DNA of 64,000 nt from Burkholderiaceae bacterium. Lineage in GTDB: Bacteria; Pseudomonadota; Gammaproteobacteria; Burkholderiales; Burkholderiaceae_B. Positions 1 to 8,423 of the stretch are shown in pieces; the stretch's first letter is position 1, and every line of letters begins with the position of its first letter. Made by a program: the position numbers and the translations under genes. The DNA lies in assembly GCA_023653055.1 (NCBI GenBank), contig JAMNXR010000013.1:36328-100327 (forward strand), written 5' to 3'. The notes below the pieces were generated by a model. It searched no databases. It saw only the letters and a list, made by a program, of their open reading frames with translations, and was not told where the DNA came from.

Positions 1-975
1 ATGCGTATGGCTGAAGGTGTGGGATTTGTTATGCCGTTGACGCGTTCGCTCAATACGATTGCCGATCTTTATGTCGATAGTCGACGCTATGCAGAAAATG
101 TCGAGTTGATCCCCACTGCTATCAACGATCCTCTTTTAGCCGGCGTCACGTTGCCTCAAGCTAGGGATGAGGTCGTACTGTCGTCTTCAGCCGCCGCCCG
201 GCTCGGCGTCAAACAAGATGAAAGGGTGCAACTCAGAGTCACGCGCTTACATGAAAACCGTATTGAGCGCGCGCAGGTTGATGTGCGTGTGTTGGCAATC
301 TTGCCTTCAACAGCATTTGCCCGTCCCGCAGTTTTTTTGACCTTACCCCTTCTTATTGAAATTGAAGACTTTCGCGATGGCTTTTACGTTTCTGGTTTTG
401 GCGTTGAAACGGGTTCTACCAGTCAGGCGCGCACGCATTTTGCGCGAGCGAGAATGTATGCCGACAAGATAGAAAATGTTGAAGCGCTTGCGAACCGCAT
501 GTCAGCAGAAGGGATCGAGACCTCAAGCCGGCTTGCAGAAATTAAGTCCGTACAGTCTATTGATAAGGTGTTAGGGATTGTCTTCGGTGTGATTGCTTGG
601 ATCGCGTTATTGGGCTGTGCCGCATCGCTCATTGGTGCCTTAACGGCCAATATCGACCGCAAACGAAAAGATCTCGCACTCTTGCGCCTGATGGGTTACG
701 GAAAACTGGCGATGCAGGCCTATGTCGTGATGCAGTCTGCTGTGCTAACGGTGACGGGTTTTGCTGTGGGCTGCGTGATGTATTTGGTGGGTAGCCAATT
801 GTTTAATCAGATGCTGGGTGAGTATATGAAGGCCGATCGTTTTGTCTGCCGTCTTGAACCCATACATTTTGTAGTGGCACTTGCAGGCGCTCTGCTGTTG
901 TCGATGGTGGTAGCGGGAGTGGGGGGTGTCGTGGTGACAAAAATTGAACCGGCGGAGAGTTTGCGTGATCTTTAG
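1..975 (+). CDS. ABC transporter permease, FtsX/MacB type (5' truncated)
   Basis: Inner-membrane permease of an ATP-driven export or mechanotransmission complex. About the first 185 residues form a periplasmic-type domain. They are followed by three hydrophobic segments at about 190-217, 240-265 and 290-313, the FtsX core layout. The cytoplasmic loop after the first segment (DRKRKDLALLRLMG) is typical of FtsX/LolC/MacB permeases. The first transmembrane helix expected before the periplasmic domain is missing, so the gene almost certainly begins before the window and the ATG at base 1 is not its start. The next gene starts inside its last codons, showing tight coupling. With a TagR-like protein and lipoproteins downstream, a TagS-like role is plausible. 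The ATPase should lie upstream, out of view. Confidence 0.85.
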   Translation: MRMAEGVGFVMPLTRSLNTIADLYVDSRRYAENVELIPTAINDPLLAGVTLPQARDEVVLSSSAAARLGVKQDERVQLRVTRLHENRIERAQVDVRVLAILPSTAFARPAVFLTLPLLIEIEDFRDGFYVSGFGVETGSTSQARTHFARARMYADKIENVEALANRMSAEGIETSSRLAEIKSVQSIDKVLGIVFGVIAWIALLGCAASLIGALTANIDRKRKDLALLRLMGYGKLAMQAYVVMQSAVLTVTGFAVGCVMYLVGSQLFNQMLGEYMKADRFVCRLEPIHFVVALAGALLLSMVVAGVGGVVVTKIEPAESLRDL

Positions 976-2551
976 AAACCTTTTTAATCTGTTTTGTGCA
1001 CTTGGTTTATCGTTTTTTAGTGCATTGGCTATTTCTGCGCCTTGGGAGGCACGTTTTTTTAATCCAAAGCCAACGGATAATGATGTGATCTTGCCGTTGC
1101 CCTGTGAGGGCTCCATTGTTTTTCGTCGTGTGCATGTTCCGCTCAGCAAGCCGCTGGATGACTTTGGGGTGACACTTGGTTCTGAAGGCACTGCGTTACG
1201 TTATTTGGAGCAGTCGCATCCCGCGCATATTTCCGGTAGTTTTACGACAGACAAGCCGAATCCCGGTCGTTACTATTTGATGGCAAAGTACGAGGTCACT
1301 GAGCTCCAGTATCAATCGGTGATGCAGGAGTCTTGCCTAAGACCTTCTGTCAAGCTGATGCTGCCCAAAGTCGAACTGAGTTGGTTCGAGGCGATGCAGT
1401 TTGGTGACAAGCTCAACATCTGGTTACGTGCGAATGCGCTCAAGAGCTTGCCTGTTGAGGATAAGGTTGCCGGTTTCGTGCGCTTACCGACCGAAGTGGA
1501 GTGGGAGTTTGCTGCGCGGGGGGGCAATAGCGTCTCTAGCACCGAGTTTCGCGAAGCAACGTTTCCAATGCCCGATGGCTTAAACAAATATGTGTGGTTT
1601 GCAGGATCGCAATCTGCAAACGGAAAGCTGCAGTTGGCTGGTCTGTTACAGCCTAATCCTCTTGGTTTGCACGATATGCTTGGGAATGCAGATGAAATGA
1701 TGTTTGAGTCGTTTCGTCTAAACAAGCTTGATCGTTTTCATGGGCAAGCGGGTGGTTTTATTGTCCGAGGCGCTAACTATATGACGCCAGAGAGTGATAT
1801 TCGTACGTCTTGGCGGCAAGAGCAAACGTACTACCGAGAGGCTTCACCCAACAAACAGAAGACCTCAGGCTTCAGACTCGTCGTCGTAGCGCCTTCTTTA
1901 ACATCTACGGGTCGAAGCAAAGAGATTGAGCAGGGGTGGGCCGAACTCGGTGCGCGTGAGAATGCACCTAATGCGAGTGCGAATGCACAAGGTCCTGCTA
2001 CGACGAGTACAGTCGAGCGACTCAGTAACCTCATGTCAGGATTAAAAGACGACAAGCTAAAAAAGGAACTAGAGACTTTGCGTACTGAGTTGCGTACTAG
2101 TAACCAAACGCGGGATGAACAGCGCGGCACTGCGATTCGTTCTGCATTACAGCAAGGCGCTTTTATGTGTGTGCTGCTTAGTCAAGAAGGTCGTTTTTAT
2201 GATGGGCTCAAAAAACATTATGACGGATTGTGTTCTAAGGTCGAAACCCTCTCAAAAGAGGATCAAGCCAGTTGTTCGAAGATCAAGCCTAATGTAGATA
2301 GACGCAAGGCAGCGCAAGAACTCGCATTAGGTCTTTACTCAGACAGCATTGTTGAGGCGGGTGCGATCTATACCGTCCCAATGGTGTCACCGGAGGTCGT
2401 TGTGAAACGTCAGCAGTTTTTAGCAAGAAAAAGCGGCAATCTTGATGCGTTTCTCGATACGTATTGGGCGCATTTAGGGCAGTATCTGAAAGATCGGAAG
2501 ATCACTCAGTCTGAGTGGCTATCCGCGTGTAAAAAAGTAACAGTTAACTAA
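965..2551 (+). CDS. Exported FGE/SUMF1-like protein without catalytic cysteines (TagR-like)
   Basis: The GTG at 965 is preferred because GGAG lies 8 bases upstream and the protein then opens with a signal peptide ending near ISA (residue 24). An in-frame TTG at 944 is the alternative. Residues 100-310 carry FGE-sulfatase family signatures: MAKYEVTELQY near 104, RLPTEVEWEFAARGG near 173, LGNADEMM near 238 and GFRLVV near 302. The paired cysteines used by true formylglycine-generating enzymes near the RGANY segment are absent, so it is probably a binding or structural domain, as in TagR of the type VI threonine-phosphorylation pathway. A charged coiled coil lies near 360-390, followed by a C-terminal domain I do not recognise. 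It overlaps the permease gene by 11 bases and sits before two lipoproteins. Confidence 0.8.
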   Translation: MIFRNLFNLFCALGLSFFSALAISAPWEARFFNPKPTDNDVILPLPCEGSIVFRRVHVPLSKPLDDFGVTLGSEGTALRYLEQSHPAHISGSFTTDKPNPGRYYLMAKYEVTELQYQSVMQESCLRPSVKLMLPKVELSWFEAMQFGDKLNIWLRANALKSLPVEDKVAGFVRLPTEVEWEFAARGGNSVSSTEFREATFPMPDGLNKYVWFAGSQSANGKLQLAGLLQPNPLGLHDMLGNADEMMFESFRLNKLDRFHGQAGGFIVRGANYMTPESDIRTSWRQEQTYYREASPNKQKTSGFRLVVVAPSLTSTGRSKEIEQGWAELGARENAPNASANAQGPATTSTVERLSNLMSGLKDDKLKKELETLRTELRTSNQTRDEQRGTAIRSALQQGAFMCVLLSQEGRFYDGLKKHYDGLCSKVETLSKEDQASCSKIKPNVDRRKAAQELALGLYSDSIVEAGAIYTVPMVSPEVVVKRQQFLARKSGNLDAFLDTYWAHLGQYLKDRKITQSEWLSACKKVTVN

Positions 2552-2562
2552 GGAGAGGAAAC

Positions 2563-3270
2563 GTGTTTGTACAATCAAGACTTAAATTGGTATCAACATT
2601 CATTGCATTATTAAGTTGTTTGTTCCTTGCAGGCTGTCAGAATATGGGGGGAAGTGATGTTGACCCCCGTTTGACGGAAGGTGAAAGCGCAAAGTTTTTT
2701 AGTAAATCAGGCGCACAAGCTTGTGCAGCGGGTGCGTTGACGGGTGTGCTGGCTTGCGCATTGACTAACTCTAGCAACAAGGCTGCCTGTATGGCGATTG
2801 CAGCTGTTGCAGGATGTGGTATCGGAGCTGGCGCTAACTATGCACTCGATCAACGTCGCGCGAAGTTTGCCAATAATGAGCAGCGAATTAATTCGTTCAT
2901 TGAGGATGTACAGGCAGACAATAAAAAGTTGCAGACTCGTATGCAAAATATCAATGTTGTATTGCAAGAAAATCAGCGAACCTTGAGGACTCTGAAAGCT
3001 CAAGTGGCCGCCAAGCAGGTTGACCAAAAGAAGGCCAAAGCCGAACTCGATCGTATCAATGCAAACAAGGCATTTCTTGAAAAAGAATTAGCCAATATCA
3101 ATACCCGTGTGGATGAGTATCAAGACATCATTGAAAAAGAGCGCGCAGTAGGTGCCGATGTGCGTCAATTGCAAGGTCAGCTTGATCAGCTGAGCCGCAC
3201 ACGTGATGCGATGAAAGGTCAACTCGATGTGGCCTACGGTTTAGCCTCTTCGATTAAAGTGACGGGTTAA
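2563..3270 (+). CDS. Coiled-coil lipoprotein with a small hydrophobic Ala/Gly/Cys-rich segment
   Basis: GTG start with a strong AGGAGAGG site just upstream, 11 bases after the previous stop. A type II signal peptide ends in the lipobox LAGC near residue 25. Residues about 45-90 form an Ala/Gly/Cys-rich weakly hydrophobic stretch resembling a glycine zipper. They include several cysteines in addition to the lipid-bearing one. Residues 100-235 are charged heptads predicted to form a long coiled coil, with two alanine-rich helices joined by short turns. The residue after the lipidated Cys is Gln, not Asp, so outer-membrane sorting is expected. The family is not recognised. Its position resembles TagQ, the outer-membrane lipoprotein of the TagQRST module, but sequence homology is not claimed. 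Confidence 0.75.
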   Translation: MFVQSRLKLVSTFIALLSCLFLAGCQNMGGSDVDPRLTEGESAKFFSKSGAQACAAGALTGVLACALTNSSNKAACMAIAAVAGCGIGAGANYALDQRRAKFANNEQRINSFIEDVQADNKKLQTRMQNINVVLQENQRTLRTLKAQVAAKQVDQKKAKAELDRINANKAFLEKELANINTRVDEYQDIIEKERAVGADVRQLQGQLDQLSRTRDAMKGQLDVAYGLASSIKVTG

Positions 3271-3277
3271 AGGTGAC

Positions 3278-3793
3278 ATGATGAAACACATCTATAAAGC
3301 CATCACCGTTCTTGGGCTGACAGCCTTCCTGGGCGCTTGCACAATGGATAAGGCCGGTTGTGACCCTAAAGCGATGCGAGATGCAGGTTTATTAACCAAG
3401 ATGAATTGCGATTTTTCTGGCTCCTATGATGCACGTTCGAAGGATAAGGAAGCTCAGCTTGCAGCAGAAAGACAAAATAATGTCTTGTTGCGTCAGGCCG
3501 TTGCTGACATGGAAAAGAAAAATGCTCTCGCGACTGCCGATGTCGCCAAGCGTCGCGCAGACGTGACGAATATCACCCGTAGTGTGGGGGCTTATCTTCG
3601 CTCAGTGCAGTCGAGCAATCCTTCCAATCAAGCATTGACGGAGCAAATCAATGTTGCGCGTGCTCGTTTGGATGCGCTTCAAAAAACACCTGTGACGTCA
3701 GGCACGACTAATGCGCAAGAACTACAAACGCGTATTCAGGCCGTTGAGGTTGAGGTGGAAAAGTTGCGTAAGCAATCCGCCATCTTGGAGTAG
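3278..3793 (+). CDS. Small coiled-coil lipoprotein
   Basis: This 171-residue protein starts at ATG 3278, seven bases after the preceding lipoprotein, with AAAGGTG as ribosome site. The signal peptide ends in the lipobox LGAC near residue 21, followed by Thr-Met, so outer-membrane sorting is expected. Two further cysteines (near residues 28 and 45) could form a disulphide at the membrane-proximal end. Residues about 58-100 and 120-171 are alanine- and charge-rich helices typical of coiled coils. It looks like a shortened relative or partner of the preceding lipoprotein, and the two could pair through their helices. No family recognised. Confidence 0.72.
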   Translation: MMKHIYKAITVLGLTAFLGACTMDKAGCDPKAMRDAGLLTKMNCDFSGSYDARSKDKEAQLAAERQNNVLLRQAVADMEKKNALATADVAKRRADVTNITRSVGAYLRSVQSSNPSNQALTEQINVARARLDALQKTPVTSGTTNAQELQTRIQAVEVEVEKLRKQSAILE

Positions 3794-3797
3794 CGGA

Positions 3798-5381
3798 GTG
3801 AATCGAATTGTGCAGCGACACTTTTCCTACAGGTCCGTTCAGGACTTGGAGGCGCTGCACGATTCTTTTCTGCGTGTCTTGGGCGTGTCTGTTCCGCCGA
3901 GCGTGGCTGCGCTTTACGCTACGCCCAGGGTATCAACGGATGGTACGGTGCAATGGGATACATCGTTTGCGGGTCAGCCTACTCCTTATGCCGATTTGCC
4001 TGAGTCTGCGGCTACACATTTGCGTATCGTTTTGTTTGAGCGTTTGCGCGCGCTCGGTCAGTGCGCAGAGGCATATGCGGCTCAGCCTAACCAAGATCCT
4101 CACTTATTGAGAACACTGCGTGATGCGAGTGCAGATCCTCCAGTTGAGGCGATTTACTCAGTCGGTGGACAGCCTGTTTTATTGTTTTGGGATCGCGCCA
4201 TCGTTGCTGACTCGCCTAGAAAGGTTTTAGCGGCTCCAATTATTCCTCTGGTTACTGCCAGTGCTTCTACGTTGCCACTCTGGAAGTGGCTGTTAGGTGG
4301 ACTGCTTTTACTGTTGTTATTATTTTTTCTCTGGTGGTTTTGGTGTCCGCGCTCACCATTTAATCGCGTTGAGTTGCCCATTCAACCACCCGTGATTGAA
4401 CCTGTCGCGGTGGTGACACCTGAGCCAACGCCCGAGCCCACGCCAACCAAGCCTATTCCAGTTCCAGAGCCTCCAAAGCCTGAGCCTGAGCCAGAGCCAG
4501 AACCTGTTCCCAAGCCCGCGGATCTGCCTATCATTGATCCGGAGCCAGAACCTGTGCCTGAGCCAGAACCCGCTCCAGCACCTGAACCCATTCCGGTGCC
4601 AGAGCCGCTCAAGCCGCCCAAACCTGTGCCGCCCCCGCCGAAGCCCAAGCCGGTGGCCAAGCCTCCCGCGACCATCACCACGGCCAAAAATCTTTGCCCA
4701 GAAGACCGTCCTGCGGCACTCGCACCCGAAATGGTCGTGGTCTTTGATTCATCGGGCTCGATGATGGTCAATATCAACGCCACACGTGAGGATGAGCAGT
4801 GGCTGTTTGCCAAATTAAATCGACCGCAGGCCATACTGTTTTTGAGTGGTCAAGATCGACAAAGATTTGAATACTTGACGCGTCAGCCGACGCGAATGAC
4901 CACTGCGCAGCAAGCAACGATAGATGTGATGAAGCGGTTGCCTTCAGACATCGGATCTGGATTGGTGGTGGTTGATGCGTGTCCTACCGCCAATAACATT
5001 GGGCGCTTCGGTCCTTCAGAGCGTGGAGCGATGATCAATCAGCTGAGAGGTTTACGACCTCATCAAGGTACTCCGCTCGCGGATGGAATTTTGGAAGCGG
5101 GCAAGCTCGTCGATGGCGTGAACAAGGAAAGTACGATTTTGCTCGTTTCTGACGGCGGTGAGTCCTGTGGCGGTGATCCTTGTCTGGTTGCTCGAAATCT
5201 CGCCAGACAAAAGCCACATCTCAAAATTAACGTGGTCGATATTGGTGGGACTGGCGCCGCAGCCTGTGTGGCACAGGCGACAGGTGGCAAGGTCTATAGT
5301 GTTTCAAGCATCGCCGAACTCAATGCGGGCATCAATTCAGCCGCTAAAGATGCCCTTGGGCCTTCAACCTGTAAAAAATAG
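3798..5381 (+). CDS. Single-pass membrane protein: SrfA-like N-terminus, Pro/Glu stalk, periplasmic vWA domain
   Basis: GTG at 3798 is chosen because GGAG lies 7 bases upstream and it begins just after the lipoprotein stop; a GTG at 3810 is possible. Residues 1-155 are a soluble, probably cytoplasmic domain containing IYSVGGQPVLLFWDR. From memory this resembles enterobacterial SrfA-family proteins, and I hold that lightly. Residues about 160-182 form one Leu/Trp-rich transmembrane helix. Residues 195-295 are a Pro-Glu/Pro-Lys stalk. Residues about 310-520 are a von Willebrand A domain with an intact metal site: D317-S-S-G-S321, the Thr of HQGTPLADG and the Asp of VSDGGESCGG. Kinase PpkA has a similar transmembrane-stalk-vWA half, and TagR contacts that domain in type VI systems. 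No kinase domain is present here. Confidence 0.82.
   Translation: MNRIVQRHFSYRSVQDLEALHDSFLRVLGVSVPPSVAALYATPRVSTDGTVQWDTSFAGQPTPYADLPESAATHLRIVLFERLRALGQCAEAYAAQPNQDPHLLRTLRDASADPPVEAIYSVGGQPVLLFWDRAIVADSPRKVLAAPIIPLVTASASTLPLWKWLLGGLLLLLLLFFLWWFWCPRSPFNRVELPIQPPVIEPVAVVTPEPTPEPTPTKPIPVPEPPKPEPEPEPEPVPKPADLPIIDPEPEPVPEPEPAPAPEPIPVPEPLKPPKPVPPPPKPKPVAKPPATITTAKNLCPEDRPAALAPEMVVVFDSSGSMMVNINATREDEQWLFAKLNRPQAILFLSGQDRQRFEYLTRQPTRMTTAQQATIDVMKRLPSDIGSGLVVVDACPTANNIGRFGPSERGAMINQLRGLRPHQGTPLADGILEAGKLVDGVNKESTILLVSDGGESCGGDPCLVARNLARQKPHLKINVVDIGGTGAAACVAQATGGKVYSVSSIAELNAGINSAAKDALGPSTCKK
4405..4680 (+). repeat. Pro-Glu / Pro-Lys codon repeat tract inside the vWA gene
   Basis: Repeated CCA/CCT/CCG-GAG codons encode PEPEPEP-type and later PPKPKP-type repeats. 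This is a rigid periplasm-spanning stalk of the kind seen in TonB. It lies between the transmembrane helix and the vWA domain, and the repeat is in frame, so changes in copy number would alter stalk length without breaking the protein. Confidence 0.8.
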
Positions 5382-5417
5382 TAAGATTCAAATAACTTTA
5401 ATCAAGGGGATTAGCGC

Positions 5418-6518
5418 ATGAGTCGCCCATTTCGTATTGCAGTACTGCCTGGTGATGGTATCGGTAAAGAAGTGATGCCCGAGGGTTTGCGGGTTTTGAA
5501 GACCGCGTCAGAAAAATTTGGTCTCAATCTCGAGTACCGTCATTTCGATTGGGCTTCTTGCGATTACTACGCTAAAACTGGCGAAATGATGCCTGCAGAC
5601 TGGAAGAGCCATCTACAGGATTGCGATGCGATTTATTTTGGTGCAGTCGGGATGCCTTCGATCGTCCCCGATCACACCTCTTTGTACGGATCCTTGCTCA
5701 AGTTCCGTCGCGAATTTGATCAGTACATCAACTTACGCCCAGTTCGCTTGTTTGACGGTGTGCCTTGCCCTTTAGCCAACCGCAAAGCAGGCGACATCGA
5801 CTTTTTCGTCGTACGCGAAAACACGGAAGGTGAATACTCTGCTGTTGGCGGCAAGATGTTCGAAGGCACCGACCGCGAAATCGTTTTGCAAGAGTCAATT
5901 TTCACACGTATCGGTTGCGATCGCGTCTTGCGTTTTGCCTTTGAAATGGCCTCGCGTCGTGCACGTAAGCATCTGACCATTGCCACCAAATCAAACGGTA
6001 TCGCAATCAGTATGCCTTATTGGGATGAGCGCGCTGCAGAGGTCGGCAAAGACTATCCAGGTGTCACGACAGACAAGCAGCACATCGACATTTTGTCTGC
6101 ACGTTTTGTCTTGCAGCCAGATCGTTTCGATGTTGTGGTGGCCTCAAACTTGTTTGGCGACATTCTGTCCGACTTGGGACCCGCCTGCACGGGTACGATT
6201 GGTCTGGCACCTTCGGCCAACCTGAATCCAGATCGTAAGTTCCCTTCACTGTTTGAGCCCGTCCACGGTTCTGCACCTGATATTTATGGCAAAAACATCG
6301 CCAACCCAATCGCAATGATTTGGTCGGGTGCGTTGATGCTGGACTACCTTGGCCGCGGCATGCCCGCTGCGGATCAAAAGCCTTATCTCGACGCGCATGA
6401 TGCGATCGTGACCGCGATTGAGCAAGTGCTGAGTCAAGGCCCTCACACACCAGACTTGGGTGGAAAAGCCAACACCACTCAGATCGGTGAAGCCATCAGC
6501 AAAGTGCTGGCCAAGTAA
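5418..6518 (+). CDS. Tartrate dehydrogenase / D-malate dehydrogenase (decarboxylating) family
   Basis: NAD-dependent beta-decarboxylating dehydrogenase of the isocitrate/isopropylmalate superfamily, 366 residues. It opens with IAVLPGDGIGKEVMPEG. The substrate-site arginines lie around LKFRREFDQYINLRPVR, and ENTEGEYS is the family motif. The catalytic Lys is in TKSNGI, the metal-binding Asp in SNLFGDILSDLG, and the cofactor loop is EPVHGSAPDIYGKNIANP. The NLRPVRLFDGVPCPL segment and overall length fit the TtuC/DmlA branch better than LeuB. The substrate (tartrate, D-malate or a related 2-hydroxy acid) cannot be fixed from sequence. The HpaI-type aldolase follows at 30 bases, suggesting shared use in hydroxy-acid catabolism. 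A start at ATG 5418 follows an AGGGGA ribosome site. Confidence 0.88.
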   Translation: MSRPFRIAVLPGDGIGKEVMPEGLRVLKTASEKFGLNLEYRHFDWASCDYYAKTGEMMPADWKSHLQDCDAIYFGAVGMPSIVPDHTSLYGSLLKFRREFDQYINLRPVRLFDGVPCPLANRKAGDIDFFVVRENTEGEYSAVGGKMFEGTDREIVLQESIFTRIGCDRVLRFAFEMASRRARKHLTIATKSNGIAISMPYWDERAAEVGKDYPGVTTDKQHIDILSARFVLQPDRFDVVVASNLFGDILSDLGPACTGTIGLAPSANLNPDRKFPSLFEPVHGSAPDIYGKNIANPIAMIWSGALMLDYLGRGMPAADQKPYLDAHDAIVTAIEQVLSQGPHTPDLGGKANTTQIGEAISKVLAK

Positions 6519-6547
6519 TTGAGTGCGTGACTAAGCGAGAACATCAG

Positions 6548-7312
6548 ATGCCTGATTACACGAATCGGTTTAAACAATCTCTGAAAGCAGGGGAGGCAAA
6601 CATTGGATTATGGGTGTCGCTTCCTGATGCGTTCGCGACCGAGATTTGCGCGACGGCGGAGTTTGATTGGATGTTGCTAGATGGTGAGCACACTCCAACA
6701 GACCCGCTAACGATCCTGAGCCAGTTACAAGCCTGTGCGGCTTACAACACGCAGGTTGTCGCACGTCCGCCGATTGGTCAAACGCATCTGATCAAGCAGT
6801 TATTGGATCTGGGTGTTCAAAATCTTTTAATCCCGATGGTCGATACCGCTGAACAAGCCCGCGAGCTTGTTCAAGCGGTGCGCTATCCGCCTCACGGTAT
6901 CCGTGGCGTAGGTTATGGTTCTGCGCGCGTGTCCCGATGGGACTCGCGCAAGGATTATGTCAAAGTTGCGAATGATGAAATTTGTTTACTCGTTCAAGCA
7001 GAGACCAAAACGGGCCTGAGTAATCTGGACGAGATTTGTGGAGTGGAGGGTGTGGATGGGGTCTTTCTCGGTCCGTCTGATATCTCAGCCGCATTGGGTC
7101 ACCTCGGCAACCCCGGACATCCAGAGGTTGTTGCGACGATAGAGAAAGGTATTGCCACTATTCTCAAACATGGCAAAGCCGCTGGTATTTTGACGCCGGA
7201 TCGCGTCTTGGCACAGCACTATCTCAAACTCGGTTGTACGTTTGTCGCGGTAGGTGTGGATGCGCGCGTGTTGGCCTTAGGTGTGCGTGAACTCCGCGCG
7301 GCGTTTAAATAA
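6548..7312 (+). CDS. HpcH/HpaI family class II aldolase
   Basis: Metal-dependent aldolase that splits or forms 4-hydroxy-2-oxo acids to pyruvate plus an aldehyde, 254 residues. Family residues are visible: the His of LLDGEHTPTDP, the Arg of VARPP, the metal-binding Glu in VQAET and the Asp in FLGPSDISAALG. ATG 6548 gives the usual family N-terminus (MPDYTNRFKQ); an upstream GTG at 6527 would add seven residues. It lies 30 bases after the dehydrogenase and is probably cotranscribed. The substrate is undetermined; 4-hydroxy-2-oxoheptanedioate or 2-keto-3-deoxy-sugar-acid type substrates are both possible. Confidence 0.9.
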   Translation: MPDYTNRFKQSLKAGEANIGLWVSLPDAFATEICATAEFDWMLLDGEHTPTDPLTILSQLQACAAYNTQVVARPPIGQTHLIKQLLDLGVQNLLIPMVDTAEQARELVQAVRYPPHGIRGVGYGSARVSRWDSRKDYVKVANDEICLLVQAETKTGLSNLDEICGVEGVDGVFLGPSDISAALGHLGNPGHPEVVATIEKGIATILKHGKAAGILTPDRVLAQHYLKLGCTFVAVGVDARVLALGVRELRAAFK

Positions 7313-7340
7313 GTAGACACATCTAAGTCTGTATCTTTAT

Positions 7341-8321
7341 TTAGCTGGCCTGCTGCATTGACTCAGAAAGTCCACGCATCAACCCGAGCATGAGCTCACA
7401 ACGCGGCGCTGACACGCCGTGTTCTTTTGCTAGACCTACAGCAATACCTAAAATTGCCTCATGCTCGAGTGACCGTCCTGCCAATACGTCCTGAAGCATC
7501 GATGCGCGATTTGAGCCGGAACGTTTAGTGGGTGTACAGAGTTCGTCCAGATCGATTTTTCCACGTAAATCTGTACCGCACGCTAAGGCGATATCTGTAA
7601 CCTCCAACATGACAGATTTTCTCAACGCAATGATGAAAGGATTTTTATTCATCAGCGGGGTTGGCAAGCGTGTCAGTGCGGCCACTGGATTTAAGCCGCA
7701 ATTAATGAGCAATTTGTACCAAATCTCATAACGCAGATCGGTCGTGGCCAGTCCACGAATCCCGGCCGATTGGAACACTTCGGCGACACGTGTGAGACGT
7801 TCGGACTCAGCGCCATTGGGTTCACCTAGCATCCAGCGGTCTTTGAGTGCGCTGCGAATCACACCAGGCTCGATCACTTCGTTGGGCGAATAAATCACGC
7901 AACCCAAGCTTCTATCTTTAAGTCGGTTCCAAAGCTCGCCATTGGGATCAAGTGGAAATAGGGGAGTTTGAGGGACGTCAAGCCCTTTATGCCACCACCA
8001 GGGAATGCCATTGGTGGCAAAGACTGCTACGCCATTAGGTGCGAGCAAAGATTCGATCGATGCAGCAGCATCAGGCAAGGCTTGGGCCTTAAGGGTCACG
8101 ATCACAATATCTTGCGCAGCAAGTGAGCCTGGATCATCGGTTGCATGATCTGGGCGACCTGAATGGACTTCATCGCCACGTGAGACTGTCAGGCCGCGTT
8201 GTTTGATAGCCGCTAATTGTGGGCCGCGTGCGATGACGGAAATCTCATGTTGTCCTGCGGCGGCCAGCCGAGCCGCGAGATGTCCACCCACTGCGCCCGC
8301 ACCATAAATACATACCTTCAT
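7341..8321 (-). CDS. 2-dehydropantoate 2-reductase family protein (ApbA/PanE)
   Basis: NADPH-dependent reductase of the ketopantoate reductase family, 326 residues. The N-terminus has the Rossmann motif YGAGAVGGHLAARL. The C-terminal helical domain carries the catalytic Lys and substrate Asn in IWYKLLINCGLNPVAALT. True PanE makes pantoate for coenzyme A. Catabolic clusters often hold paralogues acting on other 2-oxo acids, and the neighbouring aldolase and dehydrogenase make that possible here. It converges on the aldolase gene, with only 28 bases between the stops. Confidence 0.85.
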   Translation of the reverse strand: MKVCIYGAGAVGGHLAARLAAAGQHEISVIARGPQLAAIKQRGLTVSRGDEVHSGRPDHATDDPGSLAAQDIVIVTLKAQALPDAAASIESLLAPNGVAVFATNGIPWWWHKGLDVPQTPLFPLDPNGELWNRLKDRSLGCVIYSPNEVIEPGVIRSALKDRWMLGEPNGAESERLTRVAEVFQSAGIRGLATTDLRYEIWYKLLINCGLNPVAALTRLPTPLMNKNPFIIALRKSVMLEVTDIALACGTDLRGKIDLDELCTPTKRSGSNRASMLQDVLAGRSLEHEAILGIAVGLAKEHGVSAPRCELMLGLMRGLSESMQQAS

Positions 8322-8423
8322 TGACTCGAATCCTTTACTTTACATAATATACATTATGCGGCAATTACGCATGGACCAAATGATCCAAAACCCTTTACTT
8401 CTGCTCGACTTTTGAGCAAATTT

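Noticed and set aside
965..2551. Active sulfatase-maturing formylglycine-generating enzyme
   Set aside because: The paired catalytic cysteines are missing, and no sulfatase gene is nearby.
4382..4834. Gly/Ser-rich open frame on the minus strand opposite the vWA gene
   Set aside because: It is the reverse complement of the Pro/Glu repeat tract; no ribosome site, and composition is explained by the repeat.
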